Assembly (NCBI GenBank): GCA_034190085.1
Contig: JAXHTS010000007.1
Location: 62,001 to 126,000, forward strand
Direction: 5' to 3'
Source of the DNA: Spirochaetota bacterium
GTDB taxonomy: Bacteria > Spirochaetota > UBA4802 > JAFGDQ01
DNA length: 64,000 nucleotides
The notes under the pieces were generated by a model. The model ran no database searches and was not told where the DNA came from. It worked only from the letters and a program-made list of their open reading frames with translations. The translations under genes were made by a program, and so were the position numbers. Position 1 is the stretch's first letter. Each line of letters starts with the position of its first letter. Positions 9,610 to 18,430 of the stretch are shown here, piece after piece.

Positions 9610-10581
9610 TCATTCTGAGCAAATCACCCTGTTTCTTCCCTCTACCTTTGCCCTGTAGAGATGTCGATCTGCTAGTTTGCATAGGTTTTGCAGGTCTTCC
9701 ACATTTTCAGGATAGGTCGATATCCCCTGACTTACGGTTATCTGTGTAACCTGACCATTAAACATCTGGGATAGATTTATTTCAGCAACATCCCTGCCAA
9801 TCCTTTCAGCGATTTCCCTGGCTTTATTCATCTCCGTATCAGGCAGAAGGATTGTGAATTCATCTCCTCCATATCTGGCAAGGATGTCCTTCCCCCGTAT
9901 ATGTTTCTTGAAAACCTCAACAACCTGCAGGACTACATGATTCACCTTTTGATGACCATATATTTCACTGATCTTTTTGAAATTGTCAATATCAATCATA
10001 ATCATGGAGAGTGATTTGTCACTACCCCTTGCTTTTTGGAAATGATCTTCCAAAGCATCATCAAGAAATCGTCTATTGTAGATCCCAGTGAGTTCATCAG
10101 TAATCGCCCGCCTTCTCGCCTCCTCACCCCATTGAACCATATCAGATAAAAACTTGCTCTTCTCCAATAACCGCTCAGTTGTAATATTCAACATCCTATA
10201 CATCATCTTTATAGCAATATGAGGATAATATAATATCAGCTCAAAAAAATCCCTCTCACGAAGCGATATTAGCAAACACTTATCCTTAGTACAACAGGTA
10301 GCTGAGCGTGGCGCATTTTCAAATATTGACATCTCTCCGAAAAAATCTCCTGAAGTGAATTCAGCTATTTCCCGCTTATTTCCGTTCGGGAGCAGAACTG
10401 AACTTGCCACCCTGCCCATCTTCACAATGAATAGCTCATTCCCCTCATCACCCTCTTGAAAGAGGATCTTGTTTTCATCAATATCAACAAATTGCAACCG
10501 ACTAATCACTATGTTGATCTCATCGATTGTAAGCAATGAGAAGATATCTACCTGTTGTAAGAATGTTACGTTATCTTCCAT
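9610..10581 (-). CDS. Cyclic-nucleotide-binding diguanylate cyclase (intact GGDEF)
   Basis: A soluble signalling protein of about 323 residues. Residues about 10-125 form a cNMP-binding domain with the phosphate-binding cassette FGEMSIFENAPRSAT, so cAMP or cGMP binding is plausible. Residues about 165-323 form a GGDEF domain with an intact ARYGGDEF active site. The RGKD sequence five residues before it is a product-inhibition I-site. It should make c-di-GMP under cyclic-nucleotide control. I place the start at the ATG at 10581; the TTG three codons upstream is possible, and neither has a clear Shine-Dalgarno site. A paralogue with the same architecture lies 177 bp upstream. Confidence 0.9.
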   Translation of the reverse strand: MEDNVTFLQQVDIFSLLTIDEINIVISRLQFVDIDENKILFQEGDEGNELFIVKMGRVASSVLLPNGNKREIAEFTSGDFFGEMSIFENAPRSATCCTKDKCLLISLRERDFFELILYYPHIAIKMMYRMLNITTERLLEKSKFLSDMVQWGEEARRRAITDELTGIYNRRFLDDALEDHFQKARGSDKSLSMIMIDIDNFKKISEIYGHQKVNHVVLQVVEVFKKHIRGKDILARYGGDEFTILLPDTEMNKAREIAERIGRDVAEINLSQMFNGQVTQITVSQGISTYPENVEDLQNLCKLADRHLYRAKVEGRNRVICSE

Positions 10582-10638
10582 AATCAACAATATATTTGGT
10601 ATATTATATTATGTTAGCATTTAAATCCAGCTAATTGA

Positions 10639-10657
10639 TGCAATATTCTATATTGCA
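10639..10657. promoter_or_regulatory. Perfect inverted repeat between the two GGDEF paralogues
   Basis: TGCAATAT-TCT-ATATTGCA, an 8-bp perfect repeat with a 3-nt centre. It lies about 58 bp upstream of one GGDEF gene and about 100 bp downstream of the other, so it may be an operator or the hairpin of a terminator. No T-run follows it in the direction of transcription, which favours a protein-binding site. Confidence 0.4.
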
Positions 10658-10757
10658 GCTATCAATAAATTCGCAGTGATATACCTTTTACCAAGAGTGG
10701 ATAATTTGTAAATATTAAAGTATTGAATTGATCATTTTTTAAGCAATCATACTCTAG

Positions 10758-11738
10758 TTAAACAGATATAATACGATTGCCGCCACTTCTTCTTGCCTCA
10801 AACATCTTCTCATAAGCCAGCTTAATAAGCTGTGCGCTTTCATTAGCGTGAATGGGGTATACAGCAATTCCTATGCTGAAAGTAACGTTGAAATTTATAT
10901 CGCTTGTGATATGACTTATGTCCATCTCGAATAAGGTTGTATTGATTTCCCCTGCAATCTTGAATGCAGTCTCTAATCCTGTGTCTGGAAGTATTGCAAC
11001 AAACTCATCACCCCTATATCTAACCCCAACATCATCTTCCCTCAATATTGATTGAACAAATATTGCCATCATTCTCAACACCTTATCCCCTGCATCATGG
11101 CCATACTTGTCATTTATCACTTTAAAGTTATCGGGCTTTATCATAATTAAACTGGTATTTTCGCCATATTCCGGCAAAAGCGTAGCAAAATCCTCATGCA
11201 AAAAAGATCGATTATAGAGTCCTGTAAGTTGATCGCTATAGAGCTGCCTTCTTAAATCTCGAATCCATGGGGACTTCTCAGTAATAAGCCTATTTGTGTT
11301 GCGTATCCTGCTTGCAATAATACCCAGCAGTGTATGCAATATTCGTGCTGAAATCTCAGGATATTTTTGTAATACATCCCTAAAGACAATCCCTTTTTTG
11401 GGGAAACGTAGAAGTGTCGTTTCCTCTTCCGCAATTGCTGTCGCGTTTCTAGGGGTATTCTTTAATAGTTCCATCTCACCAAAACATTCACCTGAAATAA
11501 ACCGAGCTATGTTTATCTCTTTATCATCATCCTTATGCTTAGTGATGAGGGCCTCTCCTTCCTTTATTATATATAGCCCATCTTCTTGACTCCCTTCGCT
11601 GAAGATAATCTCTCCCTTATTATAATGAAGATATTCACTATACCTGGCTACAACTTCCAGATCCATCTCCATCAGACTTGAGAAGAGGCTGGCAGTCTTT
11701 AATAAGTCGATCTTCTCTCTCAATGGTATTTCCCCCAT
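10758..11738 (-). CDS. Cyclic-nucleotide-binding GGDEF-domain protein with RGDEF variant
   Basis: A 326-residue paralogue of the protein encoded downstream at 9610-10581, with the same order of domains. The cNMP-binding domain keeps FGEMELLKNTPRNAT. In the GGDEF domain the first Gly is replaced (RYRGDEF), while the metal-binding DEF and an I-site-like REDD remain. RGDEF enzymes can be active in some bacteria, so loss of function is not certain. The start overlaps the end of the RluA-type gene by 19 bp, suggesting co-transcription. The immediate AGGAG just before the ATG leaves some doubt about the exact start. Confidence 0.88.
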   Translation of the reverse strand: MGEIPLREKIDLLKTASLFSSLMEMDLEVVARYSEYLHYNKGEIIFSEGSQEDGLYIIKEGEALITKHKDDDKEINIARFISGECFGEMELLKNTPRNATAIAEEETTLLRFPKKGIVFRDVLQKYPEISARILHTLLGIIASRIRNTNRLITEKSPWIRDLRRQLYSDQLTGLYNRSFLHEDFATLLPEYGENTSLIMIKPDNFKVINDKYGHDAGDKVLRMMAIFVQSILREDDVGVRYRGDEFVAILPDTGLETAFKIAGEINTTLFEMDISHITSDINFNVTFSIGIAVYPIHANESAQLIKLAYEKMFEARRSGGNRIISV

Positions 11739-12613
11739 CTCCTCTTCTCACGTCTCAAAAATGAATCGAACTTATCCGCTTCCTTTATCCTAAAACTTAA
11801 CTCAGAGCCGCTGATAGGATGTTTAAAGGAAATCTCAACACCCCAGAGGAATAATCCCTTGCTCCTAAGGATTTCACCCTCCACTCCATATAGTTTATCA
11901 CCAAGAATGGGAAATCCCAGATTTGACAGATGACGACGGAGCTGATGGGTTCTTCCTGTCCTAGACCACAGGTCAATCAATGTCACCCAGCCATTTTTGA
12001 GAGAGGGAACATGTTCAACTGCCGTGAATATTGTCTCCGCATTCCGGCCATCCAGGGGATATTGTATTGATCCACTGCCTTCAAGCCTTCCGATAACAAT
12101 GGCTCTATATCTTTTCCGCACCTCCCTTCCCTGAAATTGCCACCCTAATCTGACTAATGATAAATGTGTCTTTGCGGCAATCATCAAACCACCAGTAGAA
12201 TTATCCAAACGGTGAACAGGCTTTGGCCATCTTAAGGCATCTTTCTGATTAGATGTATTCAGGTTATAGAGAAGCATATTCTCTACTGTCCTGTATCGGT
12301 TTCCATTAACTGCAAAACCTGGCGGTTTTTCCACAACAGCCAACCATTGGTCCTCAAAAACTATTCTCAGCGGAAATCGAAATGGTCTTGGTGTTGATGT
12401 CTGTAGACGATGTAGCTCTACATCCTGACCGGGTTTAATCCAAAAACCTGGATCACATATTTTGCCATCAACCCGAATTTCTCCACGCTTAATAGCTTTT
12501 CTAACACTCTTCCGTGTGGGTAGTATCTCATCAAAGACATCAAAGGCATATCTCTCAAGCCTTGATTCAACTACTCCTTCAGGTACTGTATGATTCATCA
12601 TTGTATTATTCAT
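11720..12613 (-). CDS. RluA family RNA pseudouridine synthase
   Basis: A 297-residue enzyme that isomerises uridine to pseudouridine in rRNA or tRNA. An N-terminal S4-like RNA-binding segment (RKAIKRGEIRVDGK) is followed by the catalytic domain. Its active-site motif HRLDNSTGGLMIAAK contains the catalytic Asp, and RTGRTHQLRRHLSNLGFPI and LGDKLYG are the later family blocks. The second Gly of STGG replaces the Ser of the more common TSG form. Its exact target base cannot be assigned. It overlaps the downstream cNMP-GGDEF gene. Confidence 0.9.
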   Translation of the reverse strand: MNNTMMNHTVPEGVVESRLERYAFDVFDEILPTRKSVRKAIKRGEIRVDGKICDPGFWIKPGQDVELHRLQTSTPRPFRFPLRIVFEDQWLAVVEKPPGFAVNGNRYRTVENMLLYNLNTSNQKDALRWPKPVHRLDNSTGGLMIAAKTHLSLVRLGWQFQGREVRKRYRAIVIGRLEGSGSIQYPLDGRNAETIFTAVEHVPSLKNGWVTLIDLWSRTGRTHQLRRHLSNLGFPILGDKLYGVEGEILRSKGLFLWGVEISFKHPISGSELSFRIKEADKFDSFLRREKRRWGKYH

Positions 12614-12833
12614 ATTTCTATGATAAGCAACCCTTTAACATATTCATAAGAGATGCACCACTACAGGAATTCTGGACTTGATTACTATGATAAAAGAAAT
12701 TATCAAGTACTTTTATATAAATCAAGAATTTATCTTTGCAACAGTTTATTTTGTTCATAAAGATAATACAATAGAATGCTGCCAATGACATATTTCTCCC
12801 TTGACAAGAATATGTCTATATTCTATCGATTGA

Positions 12834-12853
12834 CCTTATAATACTATAAGGGG
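12834..12853 (+). promoter_or_regulatory. Hairpin covering the Shine-Dalgarno site of the repeat lipoprotein gene
   Basis: CCTTATA-ATAC-TATAAGG is a perfect 7-bp inverted repeat (12834-12851). Its 3' arm contains part of the AAGGGG ribosome-binding site that ends 7 nt before the ATG at 12861. In mRNA this stem would partly hide the site, as a simple temperature- or protein-sensitive switch might. A weak promoter-like TTGACA stands at 12801-12806. The switch is inference; the repeat is seen directly. Confidence 0.45.
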
Positions 12854-12860
12854 TAGTTAT

Positions 12861-15830
12861 ATGAAAAATACAAATAAATACTTACGGTGTTCTTTTTTAT
12901 CCATATTATTTTTATCTCTATTACTAATATTAAATTTAGCCTGCGGGGATGATGGGGAAAGTGTATCGTTTTATCCGCAACCCTGTGAAGAGTGCGAGGA
13001 GAGCGAAGATTGTGAGGATTGTGAAGAATGCGAGCAATGTGAAGAGTGTGAAGCGTGTGAAGTGTGTGAAGATTGTGAGGAGTGTGAGGAGTGTGAATGT
13101 GAAACCGAAGTTGCTGGAAACCCGACCAAGTTAAATGATGCCACATATTCTATTGTCACGGAATACAAAAACGCATTTAATAACGATGGCGATGGAATAG
13201 CTTTGATAAAGATTGATTTGGGGCCAGCAAGAAGGATCGTGTATAGAATCTATGATAGTAATTCCGGAATCTGGTCAGAGGGGGGGGAGTTTGGCACAAA
13301 TATTAATTCATTTGACATTGCCAGCAATGGCACTGATTTTATGGTTATATATAATCAAGGCAGTCGCTTATATGCCAGAGGATACAGCAGCAGCGGTTGG
13401 GGTGATAAAAATCTATTAAATACAAATGAGTATTGGGCATATAATATTAAAATCCATACAAACGGTATGGGATATTGTGCAGTATGGAGAGAATATGTGC
13501 AAGGATCTGCGGATTATAGACTTTTTTCAAATATATACGATGGGGTTTGGCTGGGATATGAGCAAATTTCAGATAGTGTTCCAGTTGGTAATTCAATCGA
13601 GATATCTACAAATGGCACAGGATATTGTGTGACATGGGAAGATAGCGATTCTGGATCTGATATCTTAGCAAACATCTATGAAGCCCCTGCCTGGGTAGGG
13701 GAAACTAAGATCGATGACACGAATACTGGGAATTATGTTGGTTACCCCTATATCGCTTCAAATGGAATTGGATACTGCATCACTTGGCAGCAGTATGATG
13801 GCTCTAGTTATTATGACATATACGCTAATATTTACAATGGCGCTTGGGAAGGCGCGACTGAGATTGATCTAGTCTCAGGATCAGAGGCTGATGATCCACA
13901 GATAGCATCAGATGGAAGCGGGTATTGTGTCGCATGGGAGCAATATGATGGATCCAATAACATATACGCTAACATATACAATGGTAGTTGGGGAGGCGCG
14001 ATTGAGATTGATCTAGTCTCAGGGGGGTATGCCTATAGACCCCTGATAGCATCAGATGGAAGCGGTTATTGTGTCACGTGGGGGCAATATGCGGTCTCGG
14101 AAGAGAACATCTATGCAAATATATACAATGGAGCTTGGTCAGGCGCTGCAGAAATAGATGAAATATCCGGATCAGATTCTGATATCTACTCTACGCAAAT
14201 AGCTTCAAATAATTCCGGATACTGTATATTATGGCAGCAGAATAGCTCTCCAGATGACAGGATGTATGCAAAAATCTATGATAGTGGAAGTTGGGGGACA
14301 TCGAATATTGTGGATGCGGGCATATATCCGGATTATAGCGATCCCTACTTGTATTCTAATAATTCAGGGTATCACATCAACTGGATTGAATCAAATATCA
14401 CTGGCAATACTGCTTATACAAATACTTATTCCTTAAGCGCTTGGGACGGAGGAATCGGGATTGGCAGTGGAGAGGAAGGGGAAGGCTCCTGCCGAACCTC
14501 GCATGTGCCAGTCGTTGCTACAAATAACTCGGGTAATATTTTAGCCCTATGGTCACAATTTAGTTTGGGGGATAATAATTTATATGCATCAGAAAACGAT
14601 GGGAATGGCTGGAAGGCGCCATTTGTAATTGCAGAAGATGTTGAATATTTTGATGTTGCCAGCAATGGCACTGATTTTATGATAGTATATTCCATGTATA
14701 ATGATCTCTACTCGGTCATTTATAATGGCGCTCTTGGAACAGAAGTGGAAATTGATTCAAGTGTATATGGGAAAAATAATGTCAGTATCCACACCAACGG
14801 GACGGGATATTGTGCAGTATGGAGCGAATGGACTGAATATTCGCCAGGATTATGGGATAATAGAGTTTTCTCGAATATTTACGATGGTGGTTGGCAGGGA
14901 GATGAGCAAATTTCAGAGAGCGATCCAGGGTATAATTTGATAAGGATATCTACAAATGGAACAGGATATTGCGTGATATGGGAAGACAACGATTCGAGTA
15001 CTGATATCTATGCAAACATCTATGAAGCCCTTGCCTGGGGGGGAGAAACAAAGATCGATAACTCGAATCCAGGAAATAATGTTAACGATCCTGAGATTGC
15101 CTCAAATGGGAGTGGATACTGTATCACATGGGAACAGTATGACGGTTCTAATTATTATGATGTCTATTATAATCAATATGATGGCGGCTGGGGAGTCTCC
15201 ACATTGATTCCAGATGATCCTGGACTTACTCTTCACTCTGTCTATAATCCAAAAATTGCTTCAAATAATGATGGATATTGTATCACCTGGTCTCATCAGG
15301 ATGATACTTATAACAGAAATATATATGCATATTCCTATAACGGATTAACCTGGGATCCCTTGCCAACAGAGATTGATGCTGATATTGAGGATGCAGAAAT
15401 CAATTATTATGCTTATTCACCTGAAATTTCGTCCGATGGCTCGGGATATTGTGTCGTATGGAGGCAATATGATGATTCCCCATTAACACGTATTTATGCA
15501 CGAATTTATGATGGGGGATGGAGCGCAGAAGCGACAAAATTAAATCCAGGCCTGGTATATGACGAAAGTCCGCAGGTTATTTCAAATGGGAACAGCTATC
15601 TTGTCTTCTGGCTCGGCTATCATAAGTTCAACAACAGCCTATTTGGCAGTTATTATAGCGGTGGTTCCTGGGGCGAAAAGCTGCTTCTGGAGACAAATGA
15701 TGGGGATATACATTACAATAAACTAATAACCGAGTCCAACAATGGATTGGACTATGTTGCAGTGTGGTTTCAAGAGGAGGATGATGATCCATTGGTATAC
15801 AATATTTGGGGCAACATCATCACTCCATAG
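12861..15830 (+). CDS. Giant repeat lipoprotein with Cys-Glu ladder
   Basis: A surface or periplasmic lipoprotein of 989 residues. The lipobox LNLAC puts the lipidated Cys at residue 28. Residues 42-80 form a ladder in which nearly every third residue is Cys and most others are Glu or Asp; 13 Cys are present at 42, 45, 51-78 in steps of three, and 80, and residue 48 is Ser. The rest consists of about 15 repeats of 50-60 residues marked by G-Y-C-x-x-W and followed by IYANIY-like strands, probably beta-propeller blades. The second half repeats the first with an offset of 446 residues and is nearly identical in places at DNA level. No enzyme motif is visible. The ladder may bind metal or cross-link by disulfides, but that is inference. 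I do not recognise a named family. Confidence 0.85.
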   Translation: MKNTNKYLRCSFLSILFLSLLLILNLACGDDGESVSFYPQPCEECEESEDCEDCEECEQCEECEACEVCEDCEECEECECETEVAGNPTKLNDATYSIVTEYKNAFNNDGDGIALIKIDLGPARRIVYRIYDSNSGIWSEGGEFGTNINSFDIASNGTDFMVIYNQGSRLYARGYSSSGWGDKNLLNTNEYWAYNIKIHTNGMGYCAVWREYVQGSADYRLFSNIYDGVWLGYEQISDSVPVGNSIEISTNGTGYCVTWEDSDSGSDILANIYEAPAWVGETKIDDTNTGNYVGYPYIASNGIGYCITWQQYDGSSYYDIYANIYNGAWEGATEIDLVSGSEADDPQIASDGSGYCVAWEQYDGSNNIYANIYNGSWGGAIEIDLVSGGYAYRPLIASDGSGYCVTWGQYAVSEENIYANIYNGAWSGAAEIDEISGSDSDIYSTQIASNNSGYCILWQQNSSPDDRMYAKIYDSGSWGTSNIVDAGIYPDYSDPYLYSNNSGYHINWIESNITGNTAYTNTYSLSAWDGGIGIGSGEEGEGSCRTSHVPVVATNNSGNILALWSQFSLGDNNLYASENDGNGWKAPFVIAEDVEYFDVASNGTDFMIVYSMYNDLYSVIYNGALGTEVEIDSSVYGKNNVSIHTNGTGYCAVWSEWTEYSPGLWDNRVFSNIYDGGWQGDEQISESDPGYNLIRISTNGTGYCVIWEDNDSSTDIYANIYEALAWGGETKIDNSNPGNNVNDPEIASNGSGYCITWEQYDGSNYYDVYYNQYDGGWGVSTLIPDDPGLTLHSVYNPKIASNNDGYCITWSHQDDTYNRNIYAYSYNGLTWDPLPTEIDADIEDAEINYYAYSPEISSDGSGYCVVWRQYDDSPLTRIYARIYDGGWSAEATKLNPGLVYDESPQVISNGNSYLVFWLGYHKFNNSLFGSYYSGGSWGEKLLLETNDGDIHYNKLITESNNGLDYVAVWFQEEDDDPLVYNIWGNIITP
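12984..13100 (+). repeat. Coding 9-bp-period Cys-rich repeat
   Basis: DNA encoding residues 42-80 of the lipoprotein. It is built of 9-bp units of the form TGTGARGAN, giving Cys-Glu-x triplets. The regular period and purine bias suggest growth by replication slippage. The same stretch is open on the other strand, but that reading has no start signals. Confidence 0.8.
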
Positions 15831-15947
15831 ATGTAATAAAAGCACTATCAGAATGATGCTGTATCCTTGTAAAACAAAGATCTTCTCCGCTTAATTGCTT
15901 GATAATGAAAGATAAGCTTATTAAAGCACAATGCTTAGAAATTGGAA

Positions 15948-15985
15948 AGCAGGATTGAGGGATAGCGCATCCGCTCAATCCTGCT
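15948..15985 (-). terminator. Strong hairpin after the octaheme cytochrome gene
   Basis: AGCAGGATTGAG pairs perfectly with CTCAATCCTGCT (12 bp), and the loop adds a second GGAT/ATCC pairing, giving a stem of 16 bp with one bulged base. It begins 6 bp beyond the cytochrome stop codon, so it probably ends that transcript. The converging lipoprotein gene could also use it. Only a weak T-run follows on the minus strand, so it is not a textbook intrinsic terminator. Confidence 0.6.
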
Positions 15986-15990
15986 AATTA

Positions 15991-17874
15991 TTATAGCGGA
16001 TTTGCTTCCAGTCTCCTTTTCTCCTCTGCCGAATAACCTAGAGCCATCCAGTCCAATGCGCCATTCGGTTTATGGCAGGCATTGCAGGAGAAGGCGCCAT
16101 CCTTTCTAATAGCGTGGCTTATCTCAAGATGGGCATTCTTGGGTATCCATCTTGGCTCTACTCTATTCATATTTTTAACATCCTTGTATGATGATGTATT
16201 CCAGCTATCAACATCCATAAAGGACATGAATTTATCCATCATATAGACCTTAAACATCAAACCATACATCCGCTTCATCATGCTCTTCTCCATCTCCTTT
16301 GCTGCCGCAAGATCAGGATTGCCGGTTGTGTAATATGTTGGGAAATTGTAGGGTATAAACATTCCTCCAAAGGGCCCCATATTCTGCAGATCAATATGCT
16401 GCCTTCCGTTAAATAATTTCATAGCGTAGATTTTGGATGGCCTTCCCTCTTTTGCAATAGGTCTCATGGTCTTTTCATACCACGAATCATAGTCAAAATC
16501 CTTGAATTCCGGCCAGATGTGTTCCGGGGTATAAAATTTGTACAGATTCTTTCCGTTTGGATTGTCCCCGATTGGATTGCCGAGAAATGTCGCATCGCCA
16601 TTCCACCAAGAATAGACAATGCCCTTCCCGGGCCTGCTCTCCTTCTTGATATCCTTGTATATGTATATGCCGGGATGTTCTTCGTAAACGACCTGGCTGA
16701 AATCCCTCATGGTTGCGTTGTCCGGATGCAGGGAGGGGATATGGCATGTCACACAGGCAATCCTTTTAATGTGAGTGTTCAAATATTCTGCATGCTTTAC
16801 ATCGCTATGCGGTTTGGATGAATGGCATTTTTCACAGGATACTTCTACATCAGGAAGGTCATTTGCCATCATGGTTGTGGTATGCGTGCCCTTGGCTATC
16901 AGGTGTCCCTCCGTTGTATGACATTCAATGCACGACATCCCGGCCCTGGCATGCACATCCCATGAGGGTGAATAGGGTGTGCCCCTCTTTGAACCAGGAT
17001 GAAGAACCCTGGGACGCTCATATCCAAGATTCAGGAAACTCTGCATATATGAGGGATCCTTTTTGTCTATATAAATATCCCCGCCCATATTATGCTGATG
17101 ACAGCGAAGGCATGCCTGAGCTGTGGGGGACCCAACCGACATGGCGGCCTTCATGGAGCGGTCCTGATCCCATCTCCTGAGCCCATTGTCATCCTCAACA
17201 ACCTGCTTTTTATTCATATCATAGGCCACAGAGTGACAGATGAGGCAATCTATGGCATCCTTCTCTTTATCGAGAGTTCTATAAAGGGGCATCATCTCTC
17301 CAAGAGGCGCCTGATATTGACTGCCGATGTGACATTGCCCGCAACCCTCTGAAAGCGTTTTCCCCTCTTTGGTTGTAATCAATTCCGCCCAGGCAGTCAT
17401 TGCAAAGGACCCCGGTTTTGGGCAGGGTCTGTTTATTTTACCCATTGGGAAATTGTCGGCTAACTTGCCGTTAAAGCCATATACGTTGGGATGTCTCGTT
17501 GTAAAAAAGCGATAATGCGCTGAGCTGGTCAGGTTTTCCATTAAATCTTCCTTCCTCTCCTTGCCTGTATGAGCATCCACTACCTTGATCTCCCTATGGC
17601 ACCTCAGGCATGTTTCTGGTCCTTCATATTCAAGGATTCCTTCAGCCTCGAATATTTCTATGTGTTTTAGTTCTTCTGAGTACTCCTTGCTTATTTTTTT
17701 TGAAATGGCAGAGAACTCCTCTGGAGTAATCCTATCAACAGTAAATACAATCTCTCCTGGTCGGCTATCTGCAGGCATCATTATATTTATCATATGAGAC
17801 CATGCCCGATAACCTATGAAAAAAACGAGAAGTAAAAGTCCTAAAAGCATAAGTAATAATTGTCTTTTTTCCAT
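15991..17874 (-). CDS. Membrane-anchored octaheme cytochrome c
   Basis: A 627-residue electron-transfer protein. An uncleaved N-terminal helix (about residues 5-22) anchors it, with the rest exported. Eight CxxCH heme sites are visible, with first cysteines near residues 89, 178, 210, 255, 315, 347, 374 and 597; the last is more than 200 residues from the seventh. Many additional His residues could act as distal ligands. Length and heme count recall the octaheme tetrathionate reductase and hydroxylamine oxidoreductase groups. The spacing does not let me choose, and it may be a new type. The start has a very strong GGAGGAGGG site. It lies 79 bp behind a MarR gene on the same strand and ends in a large hairpin. 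Role in respiration of a sulfur or nitrogen compound is inference. Confidence 0.9.
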   Translation of the reverse strand: MEKRQLLLMLLGLLLLVFFIGYRAWSHMINIMMPADSRPGEIVFTVDRITPEEFSAISKKISKEYSEELKHIEIFEAEGILEYEGPETCLRCHREIKVVDAHTGKERKEDLMENLTSSAHYRFFTTRHPNVYGFNGKLADNFPMGKINRPCPKPGSFAMTAWAELITTKEGKTLSEGCGQCHIGSQYQAPLGEMMPLYRTLDKEKDAIDCLICHSVAYDMNKKQVVEDDNGLRRWDQDRSMKAAMSVGSPTAQACLRCHQHNMGGDIYIDKKDPSYMQSFLNLGYERPRVLHPGSKRGTPYSPSWDVHARAGMSCIECHTTEGHLIAKGTHTTTMMANDLPDVEVSCEKCHSSKPHSDVKHAEYLNTHIKRIACVTCHIPSLHPDNATMRDFSQVVYEEHPGIYIYKDIKKESRPGKGIVYSWWNGDATFLGNPIGDNPNGKNLYKFYTPEHIWPEFKDFDYDSWYEKTMRPIAKEGRPSKIYAMKLFNGRQHIDLQNMGPFGGMFIPYNFPTYYTTGNPDLAAAKEMEKSMMKRMYGLMFKVYMMDKFMSFMDVDSWNTSSYKDVKNMNRVEPRWIPKNAHLEISHAIRKDGAFSCNACHKPNGALDWMALGYSAEEKRRLEANPL

Positions 17875-17953
17875 TTCCCCCTCCTCCTACACAAAAAATT
17901 AGTTAATTCTGTTAACCATATTGCTAAAAAAATAGAGAACACATCCCTGAATG

Positions 17954-18430
17954 CTAGGCAAAAGTCCCCTTTACAAATTCCATCGCAACTCTAAGAATCT
18001 CTAAATTTTCAAGTATGCGCTCCCTTACATCAGGCTCCAACTGCAGCATAAGTTTCTCATGAATCTCTATTATGAATGATTCCATCTCGCCTATTTTTTT
18101 TTCTCCCTTTGTAGTAATGCTTATCAGCTTTATTCTGCCATCCTTCGGATCATCAATCCGCTCAACTAATCCCTTTTTCAATAATGAAGTAATAATTTTG
18201 GTTACCCTGCTCTTGGCAACATCCATTTTATGAGCAATTTCCTTGGCTGTAAGATTTTTTTCACCTTTAAAGAGCATTAGACATCTTAGTTCTGACTGAG
18301 GAAGGTTGAATTTATTGGATTCATATAGCATTCTATCCTGACAACAATCGTGCATCTCTCTGATTAGATAGCGCAATCTCTGAGTCTGTTCATCCAGTAA
18401 ATGGATGTTATTCTCATTCCTGTAGTTCAT
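17954..18430 (-). CDS. MarR family transcriptional regulator
   Basis: A regulator of about 158 residues with the MarR winged-helix fold. AKEIAHKMDVAKSRVTKIITSL is the recognition region, and KKGLVERIDDPKDGRIKLI is the beta-wing with the conserved D-x-R. I place the start at the ATG at 18430 (MNYRNEN) rather than at the ATG at 18457, because the upstream one falls between the -35 and -10 boxes of a good promoter. If that promoter is used, the message is essentially leaderless. An inverted repeat overlaps the -10 box and start codon, pointing to autorepression. The octaheme cytochrome gene follows 79 bp downstream and is the likely co-regulated target. Residue pair CC in HDCCQD could be a redox sensor, but that is only a possibility. 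Confidence 0.88.
   Translation of the reverse strand: MNYRNENNIHLLDEQTQRLRYLIREMHDCCQDRMLYESNKFNLPQSELRCLMLFKGEKNLTAKEIAHKMDVAKSRVTKIITSLLKKGLVERIDDPKDGRIKLISITTKGEKKIGEMESFIIEIHEKLMLQLEPDVRERILENLEILRVAMEFVKGTFA

Noticed and set aside
12844-13168. Open frames antisense to the Cys-rich repeat, rich in His-Thr-Leu or Ser-His-Ser triplets
   Set aside because: They arise only because the 9-bp coding repeat is open in several frames; no ribosome-binding site is present and the sense frame has a lipobox and continues for 989 residues.
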